Assembly (NCBI RefSeq): GCF_016919705.1
Contig: NZ_CP070371.1
Location: 1,021,501 to 1,085,500, forward strand
From: Paracoccus methylovorus
GTDB taxonomy: Bacteria > Pseudomonadota > Alphaproteobacteria > Rhodobacterales > Rhodobacteraceae
Reading direction: 5' to 3'
Length of the DNA stretch: 64,000 bases
Part shown: positions 49,750-58,826 of the stretch, one piece after another
Numbering within the stretch: the stretch's first letter is position 1
Layout of the letters: each line of letters starts with the position of its first letter
The notes under the pieces: generated by a model
The model's database searches: none
Seen by the model: the letters and a program-made list of their open reading frames with translations, nothing else
Told to the model about the DNA's origin: nothing
Made by a program: the position numbers and the translations under genes

Positions 49750-50622
49750 ATGACCCCGACACAGCGTTTTCGCCAACTCTTGCAACGCGAAGGCCATACC
49801 GATGCCGCGCCGGTATTCGATCCGCTTTCGGCGCGGGTCGCGGAAATGCGCGGCTGGGAGGTAATGAAGATCTCGGGTTCATTTGGCAAACTCGCCAATC
49901 TTGCGGTGCCGGATGAGCTGCCCCTGACCAACATGTCCGATCTGGTGGATGTGGCGCACAGGATCAACCGGGTCTGCGACCTGCCGCTGGTGGTGGATGC
50001 CGATGACGGCGGCGGCAACGCGTTGACCGTGCGCCGGACCGTGCGCGAATTGGAGGCGGCAGGCGTCGCCGCGATCGAGATCGAGGACAACGCCATTCCT
50101 CAATGCATAGGCCATGCCGCGCGGCGTCATTCACTGATGCTGTCGCAGGACGAACAGGTGGGCAAGCTGCGTGCGGCGGTGGCCGCGCGTCGGAACCCTG
50201 ATACGGTGATCGTCGCCCGGACCTTCGCCCTGTCCGAGCTGCCACGCGATGAGGCTCTGGCCCGCATACGCGCCTATTCCGACACCGGAGCAGAGGCATT
50301 GATGATCGCTGAATTGCCCCGTGGCGCGCAAGATCTGGTCGAGGTGGCGCAGGCAACGCATCTGCCGCTTTTCGTGCTGGGGCTGCCCGAGCAATCTGCC
50401 AGAGATGCCAAGTTTATCCAGCAGGTGCGGCTCAAACTGCGGTTCCTTCCGCACATTCCGTTTCGGATGGCCCTGAAGGCACTGACCGAGGCCTATGACC
50501 ATCTGAAAAATCAAGCCCCGCACGATGCAATGCTTTCGCGCGAGGCCGACGGGGAAACCATCGCAGAACTGTCGCGGGTGACCGAACATGCCGACTGGCA
50601 AAAGCGGTTTCTGAACGCGTGA
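49750..50622 (+). CDS. Isocitrate lyase/PEP mutase-family protein, oxaloacetate decarboxylase-like
   Basis: 290 residues from ATG 49750 (GAGGAG upstream). ICL/PEPM barrel with the Mg-binding aspartates in VVDADDGGGNALTVRRTV and IEIEDNAIP, the latter resembling the IEDTxLP segment of the PA4872 oxaloacetate decarboxylase group. It lacks the KKCGH motif of isocitrate lyase. It might decarboxylate oxaloacetate or cleave a methylated malate (dimethylmalate lyase-like). Third gene of the mct-mcd unit. Confidence 0.82.
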   Translation: MTPTQRFRQLLQREGHTDAAPVFDPLSARVAEMRGWEVMKISGSFGKLANLAVPDELPLTNMSDLVDVAHRINRVCDLPLVVDADDGGGNALTVRRTVRELEAAGVAAIEIEDNAIPQCIGHAARRHSLMLSQDEQVGKLRAAVAARRNPDTVIVARTFALSELPRDEALARIRAYSDTGAEALMIAELPRGAQDLVEVAQATHLPLFVLGLPEQSARDAKFIQQVRLKLRFLPHIPFRMALKALTEAYDHLKNQAPHDAMLSREADGETIAELSRVTEHADWQKRFLNA

Positions 50623-50657
50623 CAAACGAAGGACACAGTGAATTATGAGAATAATAA

Positions 50658-50684
50658 TTGAAATCATAATTCATCTGTAGAATA
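50658..50684 (-). promoter_or_regulatory. Shared 27-bp operator, site D (TRAP operon 1)
   Basis: On the minus strand TATTC-TACAG-ATGAAT-TATGA-TTTCAA, one mismatch (T for A) to the consensus. 94 bp upstream of dctP and in the same relative orientation to its gene as sites A and B. Confidence 0.68.
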
Positions 50685-50777
50685 GTTTTGTTGAGCCGTG
50701 TGGAGGAGATGCGGTCTCGGCGAAACATCGAAACAACGATGCGCCACAAACGACCGGCGCTAAAGGGGGGAAGAAAA

Positions 50778-51755
50778 ATGCTTACACGTCGTCAGCTTGT
50801 CGGCGCGGTGATCGGCGCCGCGCTTTGCGTAACCGCGGCAACGGCCAATGCCCAGACCGTGATGAAATGGGCCCATATTTTCGAGGTTTCGGAGCCATTC
50901 CATACCGAGGCGGTATGGGCCGCCGAACAAATCGCCGAGCGCACCGAAGGCCGCTACAAGATCGAGGTCTATCCCGCTGCTCAACTTGGCAATGAGGTGA
51001 ACCTTGACGAAGGGTTGACGCTGGGCACCGTCGATATCGTGATCTTGGCGAACGGCCTGGCGGCCAAGAAATACCCGCCTATCGGTGTCACCTATTATCC
51101 GTTTACCTTCCGCGATCCGGCGCATCTGCTGGCTTACACGAAAAGCCCGGCCTACAAAAAGCTGACCGAGGGCTATGCCGAAAAGGCCGGCCACCACATC
51201 CTGGCCACCGCCTATTACGGCACCCGTCATACCACCGCCAACAAAGCCATCACCCAATGCGGAGATCTGGCCGGCATGAAGATGCGGGTGCCCAGCATTC
51301 CCGCCTATCTGGCGATGCCCGCCGCCTGCGGCGCCAACACCACGCCCATCCCCTTTGCCGAGCTTTATCTGGCGCTTCAGAACGGCACGGTGGAAGCGCA
51401 GGAAAACCCCCTGACCTCGATCGAGGCGAAAAAGCTGGACGAGGTGCAAAGCCACATCGCCCTGACCGGCCATATTGTCGACCAGTTGAACATCATCGTT
51501 TCGAAAAGCGCATGGAACGATCTTTCCGAGGATGATCGCGCAATCTTCGCTGAGGTCATGCAAGAGGCGGCAGCGCGCGCCTCGCAGAAAACCAGCGACC
51601 GCGAAGCCGAACTGCTTGAAATCTTTCGCAACAAGGGGCTGACCATTGACGAAGTCGATCGGGCCAGCTTTGAGAGCGCGGTCATCGAAAAAACCAAGTT
51701 CGAAGACCTAGGCTATGACAAGGCCGACTGGGACGCGATCCACGCCGTCCAATGA
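50778..51755 (+). CDS. TRAP transporter solute-binding protein (DctP family), operon 1
   Basis: 325 residues from ATG 50778 (GGGGGGAAG upstream). Signal peptide about 1-25 (cleaved after ANA), then the DctP fold: KWAHIFEVSEPFHTEAVWAA, MKMRVPSIPAYLAMP and the conserved arginine (MRVP) that binds a substrate carboxylate, and NGTVEAQENPLTSI. Binds an organic acid in the periplasm. First gene of P-Q-M-lactonase operon 1. Confidence 0.93.
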   Translation: MLTRRQLVGAVIGAALCVTAATANAQTVMKWAHIFEVSEPFHTEAVWAAEQIAERTEGRYKIEVYPAAQLGNEVNLDEGLTLGTVDIVILANGLAAKKYPPIGVTYYPFTFRDPAHLLAYTKSPAYKKLTEGYAEKAGHHILATAYYGTRHTTANKAITQCGDLAGMKMRVPSIPAYLAMPAACGANTTPIPFAELYLALQNGTVEAQENPLTSIEAKKLDEVQSHIALTGHIVDQLNIIVSKSAWNDLSEDDRAIFAEVMQEAAARASQKTSDREAELLEIFRNKGLTIDEVDRASFESAVIEKTKFEDLGYDKADWDAIHAVQ

Positions 51756-51824
51756 TCTCGGCGGGCCCGTGCACATGCGGGCCCTTTCCCTCTAGTAATG
51801 GTAATATCCAGCAGGAGCCTTGAT

Positions 51825-52412
51825 ATGGTATCCGCAACATCTTCCGCAACATCCGTTCCGGCCGGTTCCATCGACGAACTGGCCCAGGCATTCGAGGAAG
51901 ACGCACCCGAGGTCGATCTGGGCCGATACGGCATTGAGGACTGGATGGCGCTAGCCGTTTTCTGGGGCATTGTCGGATTGGTCTTCCTGCAATTCTTCAC
52001 GCGATACGCGCTCAACAACAGCGTGGCCTGGACCGAAGAGGTTGCGGTCGCCGCGCTGGTCGTCTTGGTGTTTCTTGGGTCGGCGATGTGCATTCGCCTG
52101 TCGCGTCATATTCAGGTGGATGTTCTTTACCATTATGTCCCGGCGTCGGTCGCCCGGTGGATATCGACCGGCGTGGACATCCTGCGTATCGCTGTTCTGG
52201 GATACTTCCTTTGGCTGATGTGGCGATACGTGTCGCTGGTGGCGGATGAGCGGATGGTTTCGGTCAACATCACCCGCCGCTGGATGCTGTATCCGGTGGT
52301 GGCCGCCTTTGGCTTCATGGTCCTGCGCTCGGCGCAGGTCGCGTGGCAGAACTGGCAGCGCGGCTATTCAGCGCTGGAACGGCCCGAAGCATTTGACGGG
52401 ATGGGGGACTGA
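51825..52412 (+). CDS. TRAP transporter small membrane subunit (DctQ family), operon 1
   Basis: 195 residues from ATG 51825 (AGGAG upstream; ATG 51798 is less well placed). A polar N-terminal 45 residues, then four transmembrane segments with FTRYALNNSVAWTEEVA, the DctQ signature, and SRHIQVDVLYHYVP. 69 bp after dctP and 2 bp before dctM. Confidence 0.92.
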   Translation: MVSATSSATSVPAGSIDELAQAFEEDAPEVDLGRYGIEDWMALAVFWGIVGLVFLQFFTRYALNNSVAWTEEVAVAALVVLVFLGSAMCIRLSRHIQVDVLYHYVPASVARWISTGVDILRIAVLGYFLWLMWRYVSLVADERMVSVNITRRWMLYPVVAAFGFMVLRSAQVAWQNWQRGYSALERPEAFDGMGD

Positions 52413-52414
52413 TC

Positions 52415-53821
52415 ATGTTTGTCCTTGTCGGAGGATTCCTGCTTTTGATGGTGTTGGGCTTGCCAGTCGCGCTGGCGATGGCGACATCGTCTCTCGCCTA
52501 TATCCTGATCTACAATGTCGCCCCCGACCTGATCGCAGCGCAGCGGATGGTCGCCGGGGTCGAAAGCTTTCCCTTGTTGGCCGTCCCGTTCTTCATCCTG
52601 GCGGGTAATCTGATGAACTGCGCGGGGATTACCGGGCGGATCTATAATTTCGCGCTGGCGCTGGTCGGCTGGATGAAAGGCGGGCTGGGACAGGTGAACA
52701 TCATCGGCTCGGTCGTGTTCTCGGGAATGTCGGGAACGGCGCTGGCAGATGCGGCCGGCATTGGCACCATCGAGATCAAGGCGATGAAGGATCACGGCTA
52801 TCCGGTCGAGGCCGCGGTCGGCGTCACGGCCGCCTCGGCGACGCTGGGGCCGATATTTCCGCCCTCACTGCCTTTCGTCATCTATGGGATGATGGCCAAC
52901 GTCTCGATCGGGGCGCTGTTCATGGCCGGCATTTTGCCCGGCATCGTCATGACGCTGCTGATGATGGGAACCGTAACCTATCTTGCCTGGCGCAACGGTT
53001 GGGGCGCGGATACGAAATTCGACTTGCGGCGTCTGGCCGAGGCAGGGCTGGAAGTGGTGGTGGTTTTCTGCTTTCCGCTGGCGGTCTATGTCCTGACCTC
53101 TATGGACGTTTCCACAAATATCGCCGTGCTCGGCTCTCTTGTCGTGCTTATCGCGCTGGATTGGCGGTTCGATTTTTCGGCAGTGATGGCGCTGATGACG
53201 CCGATGATCCTGATCGGCGGCATGACGCTGGGATGGTTCACCCCGACCGAGGCGGCGATGGCTGCCGTGTTGTGGTCGCTGTTTCTGGGCCTTGTGCGCT
53301 ATCGCAGCATGACCATGCGGATGCTGGCCAAGGCCAGCTTCGACACCATCGAGACTACCGCATCGGTGCTGTTCATCGTCACCGCCGCCTCGATATTCGC
53401 ATGGCTGCTGACGGTCAGTCAGGCCGCACATATGTTCTCGACGCTGATCCTTGGGCTGACGGACAACAAATGGGTCTTTCTGATTCTGGCCAATATCCTG
53501 ATGCTGATCATCGGCTGCTTCCTCGACACGATCGCCGCGATCACCATTCTTGTTCCCCTGATGCTGCCGATTGCCGCCGCCTATGGCATCGACCCGGTTC
53601 ATTTCGGGCTGATCATGGTGCTGAACCTGATGATCGGGCTGCTGCATCCGCCATTGGGAATGGTGCTGTTCGTCCTATCGCGGGTGGCAAAGCTATCGGT
53701 CGAGCGGACGACCATGGCGATCCTGCCTTGGCTGGTGCCGTTGCTGCTGGCGCTGCTGCTGATCACCTTCATCCCGCAGATCAGCCTGTGGCTACCGACC
53801 TATATCGGTCTGATGAACTAA
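52415..53821 (+). CDS. TRAP transporter large membrane subunit (DctM family), operon 1
   Basis: 468 residues, about 12 membrane spans, with FPLLAVPFFILAGNLMN, GSVVFSGMSGTALADAAGIG, TLGPIFPPSLPFVIYG and LNLMIGLLHPPLGMVLF, typical DctM/SiaM blocks. Na+- or proton-driven uptake with the P and Q subunits. Slightly longer than the operon 2 counterpart (432), with an extra cytoplasmic/periplasmic stretch in the middle. Confidence 0.93.
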   Translation: MFVLVGGFLLLMVLGLPVALAMATSSLAYILIYNVAPDLIAAQRMVAGVESFPLLAVPFFILAGNLMNCAGITGRIYNFALALVGWMKGGLGQVNIIGSVVFSGMSGTALADAAGIGTIEIKAMKDHGYPVEAAVGVTAASATLGPIFPPSLPFVIYGMMANVSIGALFMAGILPGIVMTLLMMGTVTYLAWRNGWGADTKFDLRRLAEAGLEVVVVFCFPLAVYVLTSMDVSTNIAVLGSLVVLIALDWRFDFSAVMALMTPMILIGGMTLGWFTPTEAAMAAVLWSLFLGLVRYRSMTMRMLAKASFDTIETTASVLFIVTAASIFAWLLTVSQAAHMFSTLILGLTDNKWVFLILANILMLIIGCFLDTIAAITILVPLMLPIAAAYGIDPVHFGLIMVLNLMIGLLHPPLGMVLFVLSRVAKLSVERTTMAILPWLVPLLLALLLITFIPQISLWLPTYIGLMN

Positions 53822-53907
53822 GCTGGAAATGCAGACCGCCAGATGAACCGCTAACAGGCGTCGCCGGGCAAGGCGGCGCTTTCAACCAACAGTCCGCAGG
53901 CAAACAT

Positions 53908-54825
53908 ATGTTTCCACTTCCCGATATCATCACGGCCGAGGCGTTTGCCGAAGTGCCGAAGGCGTTGCATTGGACGGGTGAGCCGACGCCCTGGCTGGAA
54001 GGCCGCCCTTGGGGTAAGCCCGGCTCCTTTCTCGAAGGGCCGGGTTTTGGCCGTGACGGATTTCTCTACTGCGTCGATATTCCCTATGGCCGCATTTTTC
54101 GTATCGCACCTGACGGCACGTTCGAGCTGTTCGTCCAATACGACGGAGAGCCGAACGGCCTGCGCATCCATCGCGACGGCCGGATCTTTGTTGCGGATCA
54201 TAAACGTGGGATCATGATCATCGACCCGATCAGCCGCATGGCCGAACCCTATGTGGAACAAGTCGAAGGCAAACGTCTGATCGGCCCCAACGATCTGGTC
54301 TTCACACCGAAAGGCGAGATCTATTTCACCGACATGGGAGATTCCGATCTGGACCGTCCCGACGGACGGCTTGTCCATATCGACACGCGAGGCAATGCTA
54401 GGATCGTGCTGGACAATCTGGCCGCACCGAACGGGCTGGCACTGAACGGTGCCGGAACGATGCTTTATCTGAACATGTTCCGCGAGAACGCCGTTTGGCA
54501 GATGCGCCTGCAACCCGACGGCGGTGTCAGTCGTGTCAGCCGGTTCCTGCAACTCTCGGGCGGACTTGGGCCGGATGGCCTGCTGACCGACAGCGCCGAC
54601 AATCTTTTGGTCGTCCATGGTGGCCTTGGTTGCGTCTGGGTTTTCAGCCCGCTTGGAGAGCCGTTGCAGCGCGTGGTTTCGCCCCGAGGCAAGATGACGA
54701 CGAATCTGGCCTTTGGCGTAACCGACCCGCATCAGATCTACATCACCGACTCGACCACCGGCACCATTCTGACTGCACGACTGCCCGTACCGGGTCGCCT
54801 GCCCTATTCGCACACAACGGAATGA
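53908..54825 (+). CDS. SMP-30/gluconolactonase-family lactonase, operon 1
   Basis: 305 residues from ATG 53908. Six-bladed propeller with the divalent-metal ligands in FLEGPGF (Glu), GPNDLVF (Asn) and GLGPDGL (Asp). Cytoplasmic by lack of a signal peptide. Hydrolyses a sugar-acid or other lactone imported or formed from the TRAP substrate. It faces its paralogue at 54886 tail to tail. Confidence 0.88.
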   Translation: MFPLPDIITAEAFAEVPKALHWTGEPTPWLEGRPWGKPGSFLEGPGFGRDGFLYCVDIPYGRIFRIAPDGTFELFVQYDGEPNGLRIHRDGRIFVADHKRGIMIIDPISRMAEPYVEQVEGKRLIGPNDLVFTPKGEIYFTDMGDSDLDRPDGRLVHIDTRGNARIVLDNLAAPNGLALNGAGTMLYLNMFRENAVWQMRLQPDGGVSRVSRFLQLSGGLGPDGLLTDSADNLLVVHGGLGCVWVFSPLGEPLQRVVSPRGKMTTNLAFGVTDPHQIYITDSTTGTILTARLPVPGRLPYSHTTE

Positions 54826-54830
54826 AAAGA

Positions 54831-54858
54831 GCCCGCCGCGGCCATGCTGTGGCGGGTT
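54831..54858. terminator. Probable shared terminator between the two lactonase genes
   Basis: CCCGCC (54832-54837) pairs with GGCGGG (54851-54856) with partial pairing of the inner bases around CCATG. It is preceded by AAAAGAG (giving a T-rich tract on the minus strand) and lies in the 60-bp gap between convergent genes. Confidence 0.55.
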
Positions 54859-54885
54859 CCATGACCATCGTTACGCTGCACAGGA

Positions 54886-55800
54886 TCAGAAGCCCGAGAA
54901 CATCGGCTTACCTGCATGCGGCATGTCGACCTTCAGGATCGCACCCTCTTCGCACTCGGTGATGAAGGCGGTTTTGCGACCAGGCCCGCCAAAGGCGACA
55001 TTGGTTGTCTGCCGCCCTTTGGGGCTGTCGACACGCAAGATCGGCTCTCCTTGAGGGTTGAACAGCCACAATGCCCCCATGCCGATCTGGCAGACGGCAA
55101 GGTTGCCGGCCTCGTCCATGCTGATGCCGTCCGGGCCGCCCCCACCGGTCATCTGGATAAAGTTGCCAACCTTGGCCACCGATCCGTCATCGGAAAAGGG
55201 GACACGCCAAATCGCATTGGCGCGGGTAACGGCAAGATAAAGCACCCTTTCGTCAAGTGACAGGACAAGGCCGTTGGGGCTAGGCACATTGTCCAACAGG
55301 CAGTCGACCTGCCCGCTGGCGCTGACACGGAACACCCGGCCGGTCGGATCATGCAGGCCCGTCAGGCCCTGATCGGTAAAATACAGGTCGCCGTTCTGCG
55401 CGAAATATAGATCGTTCACGCCTTTCAGCCGCTCGATCTGGAACCGCTCAAGGAAGGGCGTCACCTCGCCCGTATCAGGGTCAAGGATCATGATCCCATG
55501 CTTGTGGTCTGCCACGAATATGCGCCCGTCGCGATGGATGCGCAGTCCGTTCGGCCAGCCGTCATAATCGGCCACCACCTTGAAGTTTCCGTTGGGATCA
55601 ATGCGAAAAATCCGACCCCAGGGGATATCGACACAATAAAGGTTGCCTTCGCCATCGAACGAAGGGCCCTCCAGCACCGAATGATGCTGGCCCATGGCGG
55701 GCTGATGGCTGAACCATTCGCCGCCGCGTTCTTTTTTCCGCAGCTCGTCTGGCAGGCGGGCATAGACTTCGGCGGTGATCCGGGGGGGTGGTGCATACAT
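54886..55800 (-). CDS. SMP-30/gluconolactonase-family lactonase, operon 2
   Basis: 304 residues. Same fold and ligands as the operon 1 protein: VLEGPSF, GVNDLYF and GGPDGIS; both share VDIPWGRIFRI/VDIPYGRIFRI and the GLRIHRDGRIFVADHK block, so they are clear paralogues. ATG 55800; 22 bp after dctM of operon 2. Last gene of P-Q-M-lactonase operon 2. Confidence 0.88.
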   Translation of the reverse strand: MYAPPPRITAEVYARLPDELRKKERGGEWFSHQPAMGQHHSVLEGPSFDGEGNLYCVDIPWGRIFRIDPNGNFKVVADYDGWPNGLRIHRDGRIFVADHKHGIMILDPDTGEVTPFLERFQIERLKGVNDLYFAQNGDLYFTDQGLTGLHDPTGRVFRVSASGQVDCLLDNVPSPNGLVLSLDERVLYLAVTRANAIWRVPFSDDGSVAKVGNFIQMTGGGGPDGISMDEAGNLAVCQIGMGALWLFNPQGEPILRVDSPKGRQTTNVAFGGPGRKTAFITECEEGAILKVDMPHAGKPMFSGF

Positions 55801-55821
55801 ATTTCTTCCTTTCCGCCGCGG

Positions 55822-57120
55822 TCAGCGTAGCGTGTTCGGCAGCCACAGCACGATCTGCGGGAACGCGTAGATCAGAAAGGCAAAGCCGATGATGATGAAG
55901 CAATAGGGCAAGGACGACCAGGCGATCGTTGCCAGCTTGGTGTCAGGTGCGATCGACTGGATCGCAAAAAGGTTCAGTCCGACGGGCGGATGAATCTGGC
56001 CCAGCTCGATATACAGGATGATCAGAATCCCCAGCCATACACCGTCAAAGCCCATCGCCATCATCGGGCCATAGATCAGCGGCACCGTGACCAGCATCAT
56101 CGACAGCCCTTCCATGACCATGCCAAGGAAGATGTAGATCATCAGCAGGATGCAGAAGAACACGAAGGGACTAAGGTTCATGCCCTTGATAAAGGTCGCG
56201 ATCCCATCGCCAAAACCTGTGACGACAATCCCGTATTGCAGGATCTGCGCGCAGATGGTGATGAACATGATAACCGCACTGGATGCCACCGCGTTCGAGA
56301 ACGACACCTTAATCGCCTGCCAGCTCAGCCCGCCATAATACCACGCGATCAGTGCAGACAGCACCACACCCGCAGCCGACGCCTCGGTCGCGGTGAAGGC
56401 GCCGACATACATGCCGATGATGACACCGCCCACCAGCAGGATGATGGGCAGGGAATCGCGGATCAGGTTGCCACCGGTCTCGGACATCGCCTCGTCCTTG
56501 GATGGCACAAGGCTGGGATCCAGAACGGCGCGGATACCGATGTAGACGCAGAAGAACAGGGCGAGGACGACCCCCGGAACGATCCCTGCCATCAACAGGT
56601 CGATCACCGATTCATGGGTCATCGAGGCATAAACGATCATCGGGATGCTGGGCGGGATCAGGATGCCAAGGCTGCCACCCGCCGTCAGGGTGCCCATCGT
56701 CAGGCTGTCCTTGTAGCCGCGCTTGCGCATCTCGCCCACGGCGACCGAGCCGACCGTCATTGCGGTGGCAACCGATGAACCGCTGACCGCCGAAAACACT
56801 GCACAGCCGGCGATATTGGTCTGCGCCAGCCCACCTGGAATATGGCGGAACACCCGCGACAGGCCGGAATAGAACCGCGCGGCCACGCCACCCTGCAAGA
56901 TGATCTCGCCCATCAGGATGAACAGGGGGATTGCGACCAGCGTAAAGTTGGTCGCGTTGTTCCAGACGATGTCGCCGATCGACTGCCAAAGCGAGGTTCC
57001 GAACATCATGGTGATGCCCGCCAACCCGGCAAGACCCATGGCGACGCCGATGTATACGCCCCCCGCCAGGCAGCCTATCAGCACACAGGAGTAAAGGATG
57101 ACCAGTTCAGTCCACGACAT
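55822..57120 (-). CDS. TRAP transporter large membrane subunit (DctM family), operon 2
   Basis: 432 residues, about 12 spans, with FTLVAIPLFILMGEIIL, VFSAVSGSSVATAMTVG, LGILIPPSIPMIVYA and GQIHPPVGLNLF. The start (ATG 57120) overlaps the dctQ end by 14 bp. Cooperates with DctQ and DctP of operon 2. Confidence 0.93.
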   Translation of the reverse strand: MSWTELVILYSCVLIGCLAGGVYIGVAMGLAGLAGITMMFGTSLWQSIGDIVWNNATNFTLVAIPLFILMGEIILQGGVAARFYSGLSRVFRHIPGGLAQTNIAGCAVFSAVSGSSVATAMTVGSVAVGEMRKRGYKDSLTMGTLTAGGSLGILIPPSIPMIVYASMTHESVIDLLMAGIVPGVVLALFFCVYIGIRAVLDPSLVPSKDEAMSETGGNLIRDSLPIILLVGGVIIGMYVGAFTATEASAAGVVLSALIAWYYGGLSWQAIKVSFSNAVASSAVIMFITICAQILQYGIVVTGFGDGIATFIKGMNLSPFVFFCILLMIYIFLGMVMEGLSMMLVTVPLIYGPMMAMGFDGVWLGILIILYIELGQIHPPVGLNLFAIQSIAPDTKLATIAWSSLPYCFIIIGFAFLIYAFPQIVLWLPNTLR

Positions 57121-57616
57121 TCTCTTCCTCCATGAGCATGCTCGTATTGCCCTGCCACAGCTCGCGCGACAGCGTGATGCCGCGCGCCAGCATCGCCACC
57201 GACAAAAGAGCCAGCGCCGGGGCCAGGATGGCTTGCGGATACATCAGAGGGGTTGCGGAATACCCCTCGGATACGGATCCGAACTCGACACTGGTGCGAA
57301 ACAGCGACCAGACCTGCACTGTCAGCACGAGGCAGAATGCCGCCGAAATAAGCCCGACCAGCAGTTCAAATACCGCCCGTATGCGCAGCGGCATCAATGC
57401 AAGTCCCGCACCGATGCGCAGGAACCGCCCCCGCATCAGCGCGGGCACGAACGCCAGCACAGTCGCAATGGCGAACATATAGCCCGAGAACTCTTCGGAT
57501 ATCTTGGTCGAGGTCGAGAAAGCATATCTCATGAAAACCTCGACATTCATCAACACCACCATCAGCGCAACAAGGATGGATGACAGTGCGATTAATGTTT
57601 TTTCTGCGAATGACAT
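57107..57616 (-). CDS. TRAP transporter small membrane subunit (DctQ family), operon 2
   Basis: 169 residues, four membrane spans, with MRYAFSTSTKISEEFSGYMF as the DctQ signature. ATG 57616. Sixty-two bp after dctP. The 50-residue N-terminal extension seen in the operon 1 DctQ is absent. Confidence 0.92.
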   Translation of the reverse strand: MSFAEKTLIALSSILVALMVVLMNVEVFMRYAFSTSTKISEEFSGYMFAIATVLAFVPALMRGRFLRIGAGLALMPLRIRAVFELLVGLISAAFCLVLTVQVWSLFRTSVEFGSVSEGYSATPLMYPQAILAPALALLSVAMLARGITLSRELWQGNTSMLMEEENVVD

Positions 57617-57678
57617 TTTGAACCCGCATTTATGTATCGCATGGGCCGGGGGCGGACCCCTGCCTTATGGCGACGTTG

Positions 57679-58674
57679 CTAGTTGCAGCCTTCGCGCAGG
57701 CCGGTAAGGATCTGGGCTGCTACATCGCCGTTGGCTTGCGCCCAGGCGTCGGCGATGCCCATCGTTTGCTCGCGCAGCGTTGCCGCATCCTCAGCACTCG
57801 GTTCGGTCAGGATCATGCCGTCGGCCGTCAACTGTTCGCGCGCATGCTCATCAAGCTTGGCGACTTCTTCCCGGAACTTGACCTCCCAACGGGCGGCCGC
57901 CTCCAGAAAGGCTGCGCGCACATCCTCGGGCAATTCGGCCAACGCGTCATTGTTGACCGAGATAACCTCATGCGACAGCGTGATGTTGAACATATAGGCG
58001 TTTTTCAGGATTTGCGTCCAATGCCAGTTGTTGGCGTTGATCGCCGCCGTGATTGCGCCGTCCACCGTGCCCAGTTGCAGTGCCTGCGTCAGTTCGACGG
58101 TGGCAATGGACACGCTGCTTGCGCCAAAGCTGTCCAGCGTCTCGACCTGCTCGCGGTTCCATGTGCGGATTTTCTTGCCCTGCAAGTCGTCCAGCGTGTG
58201 GATTGGGGGAACGGACCAGATCTGCTGACCGGGCATGATCCAGTGAATGATGGGCGTGGAACGGAACTTCTCGGAAATCGCCTCGTCCATCATCGGCCTT
58301 ACCTTGGGCAGGGCGGTATCGAAGAATTTCTGCGGGTCGGTGCAGACAAAAGGCATCGCCATCGCCCCCACGACAGGCAGATCGCTTGCGATGAACCCGG
58401 TGGGCGAGTGGCCGATCTCGATCTGGTGGCGGCTTAACGCGCGATAGACATCCACGCCCTTGTAGGGCATTTCGCTGCCTGAAAAGACACGGATGTTCAG
58501 TCGGCCGTCGGTGGATTTGCTGACATCTTCTGCAAACCCCCGTGCCCATGCAGTCTGATTGCCGGCCACGTCATAGATCGTGAACATCTTCCATTCGAAT
58601 TCGGCAGCCGTGACGACCGACCCTCCGGCACAGACGATTGCCCCCGCGATTATTCGAAACATTGACTTGCGCAT
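57679..58674 (-). CDS. TRAP transporter solute-binding protein (DctP family), operon 2
   Basis: 331 residues from ATG 58674 (GGGAGGAA upstream). Signal peptide about 1-26 (cleaved after VTAA), then WKMFTIYDVAGNQTAWARGF, GKKIRTWNREQVETL and TVDGAITAAINANNW. The usual MRVP arginine corresponds to KIRTW here, suggesting a ligand differing from operon 1's. Operator site B is 153 bp upstream. No gene lies between this start and the GntR remnant; 58675-59037 is a regulatory region. Confidence 0.92.
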   Translation of the reverse strand: MRKSMFRIIAGAIVCAGGSVVTAAEFEWKMFTIYDVAGNQTAWARGFAEDVSKSTDGRLNIRVFSGSEMPYKGVDVYRALSRHQIEIGHSPTGFIASDLPVVGAMAMPFVCTDPQKFFDTALPKVRPMMDEAISEKFRSTPIIHWIMPGQQIWSVPPIHTLDDLQGKKIRTWNREQVETLDSFGASSVSIATVELTQALQLGTVDGAITAAINANNWHWTQILKNAYMFNITLSHEVISVNNDALAELPEDVRAAFLEAAARWEVKFREEVAKLDEHAREQLTADGMILTEPSAEDAATLREQTMGIADAWAQANGDVAAQILTGLREGCN

Positions 58675-58826
58675 CGGTTTTTCCTCCCTCTCCGATTGAC
58701 ATATTTCCCTGCGACAACGTTTACCGTGCGGCCTCCTCCCCAAGGCAGACGGCAATATCCGGGCAAGCCCGCCCTTTCACGGACGAGCAGCCGGCTTTGG
58801 AACGGCAACTTCAGAGTTGCTGATTG

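Noticed and set aside
48162..50096. 644-codon open frame antisense to mcd and the lyase-family gene
   Set aside because: The sense genes have strong family blocks; the antisense frame is a consequence of GC-rich third positions.
52999..53907. Upstream extension of the operon 1 lactonase frame into dctM
   Set aside because: It overlaps dctM in another frame and lacks similarity to SMP-30; the lactonase begins at ATG 53908.
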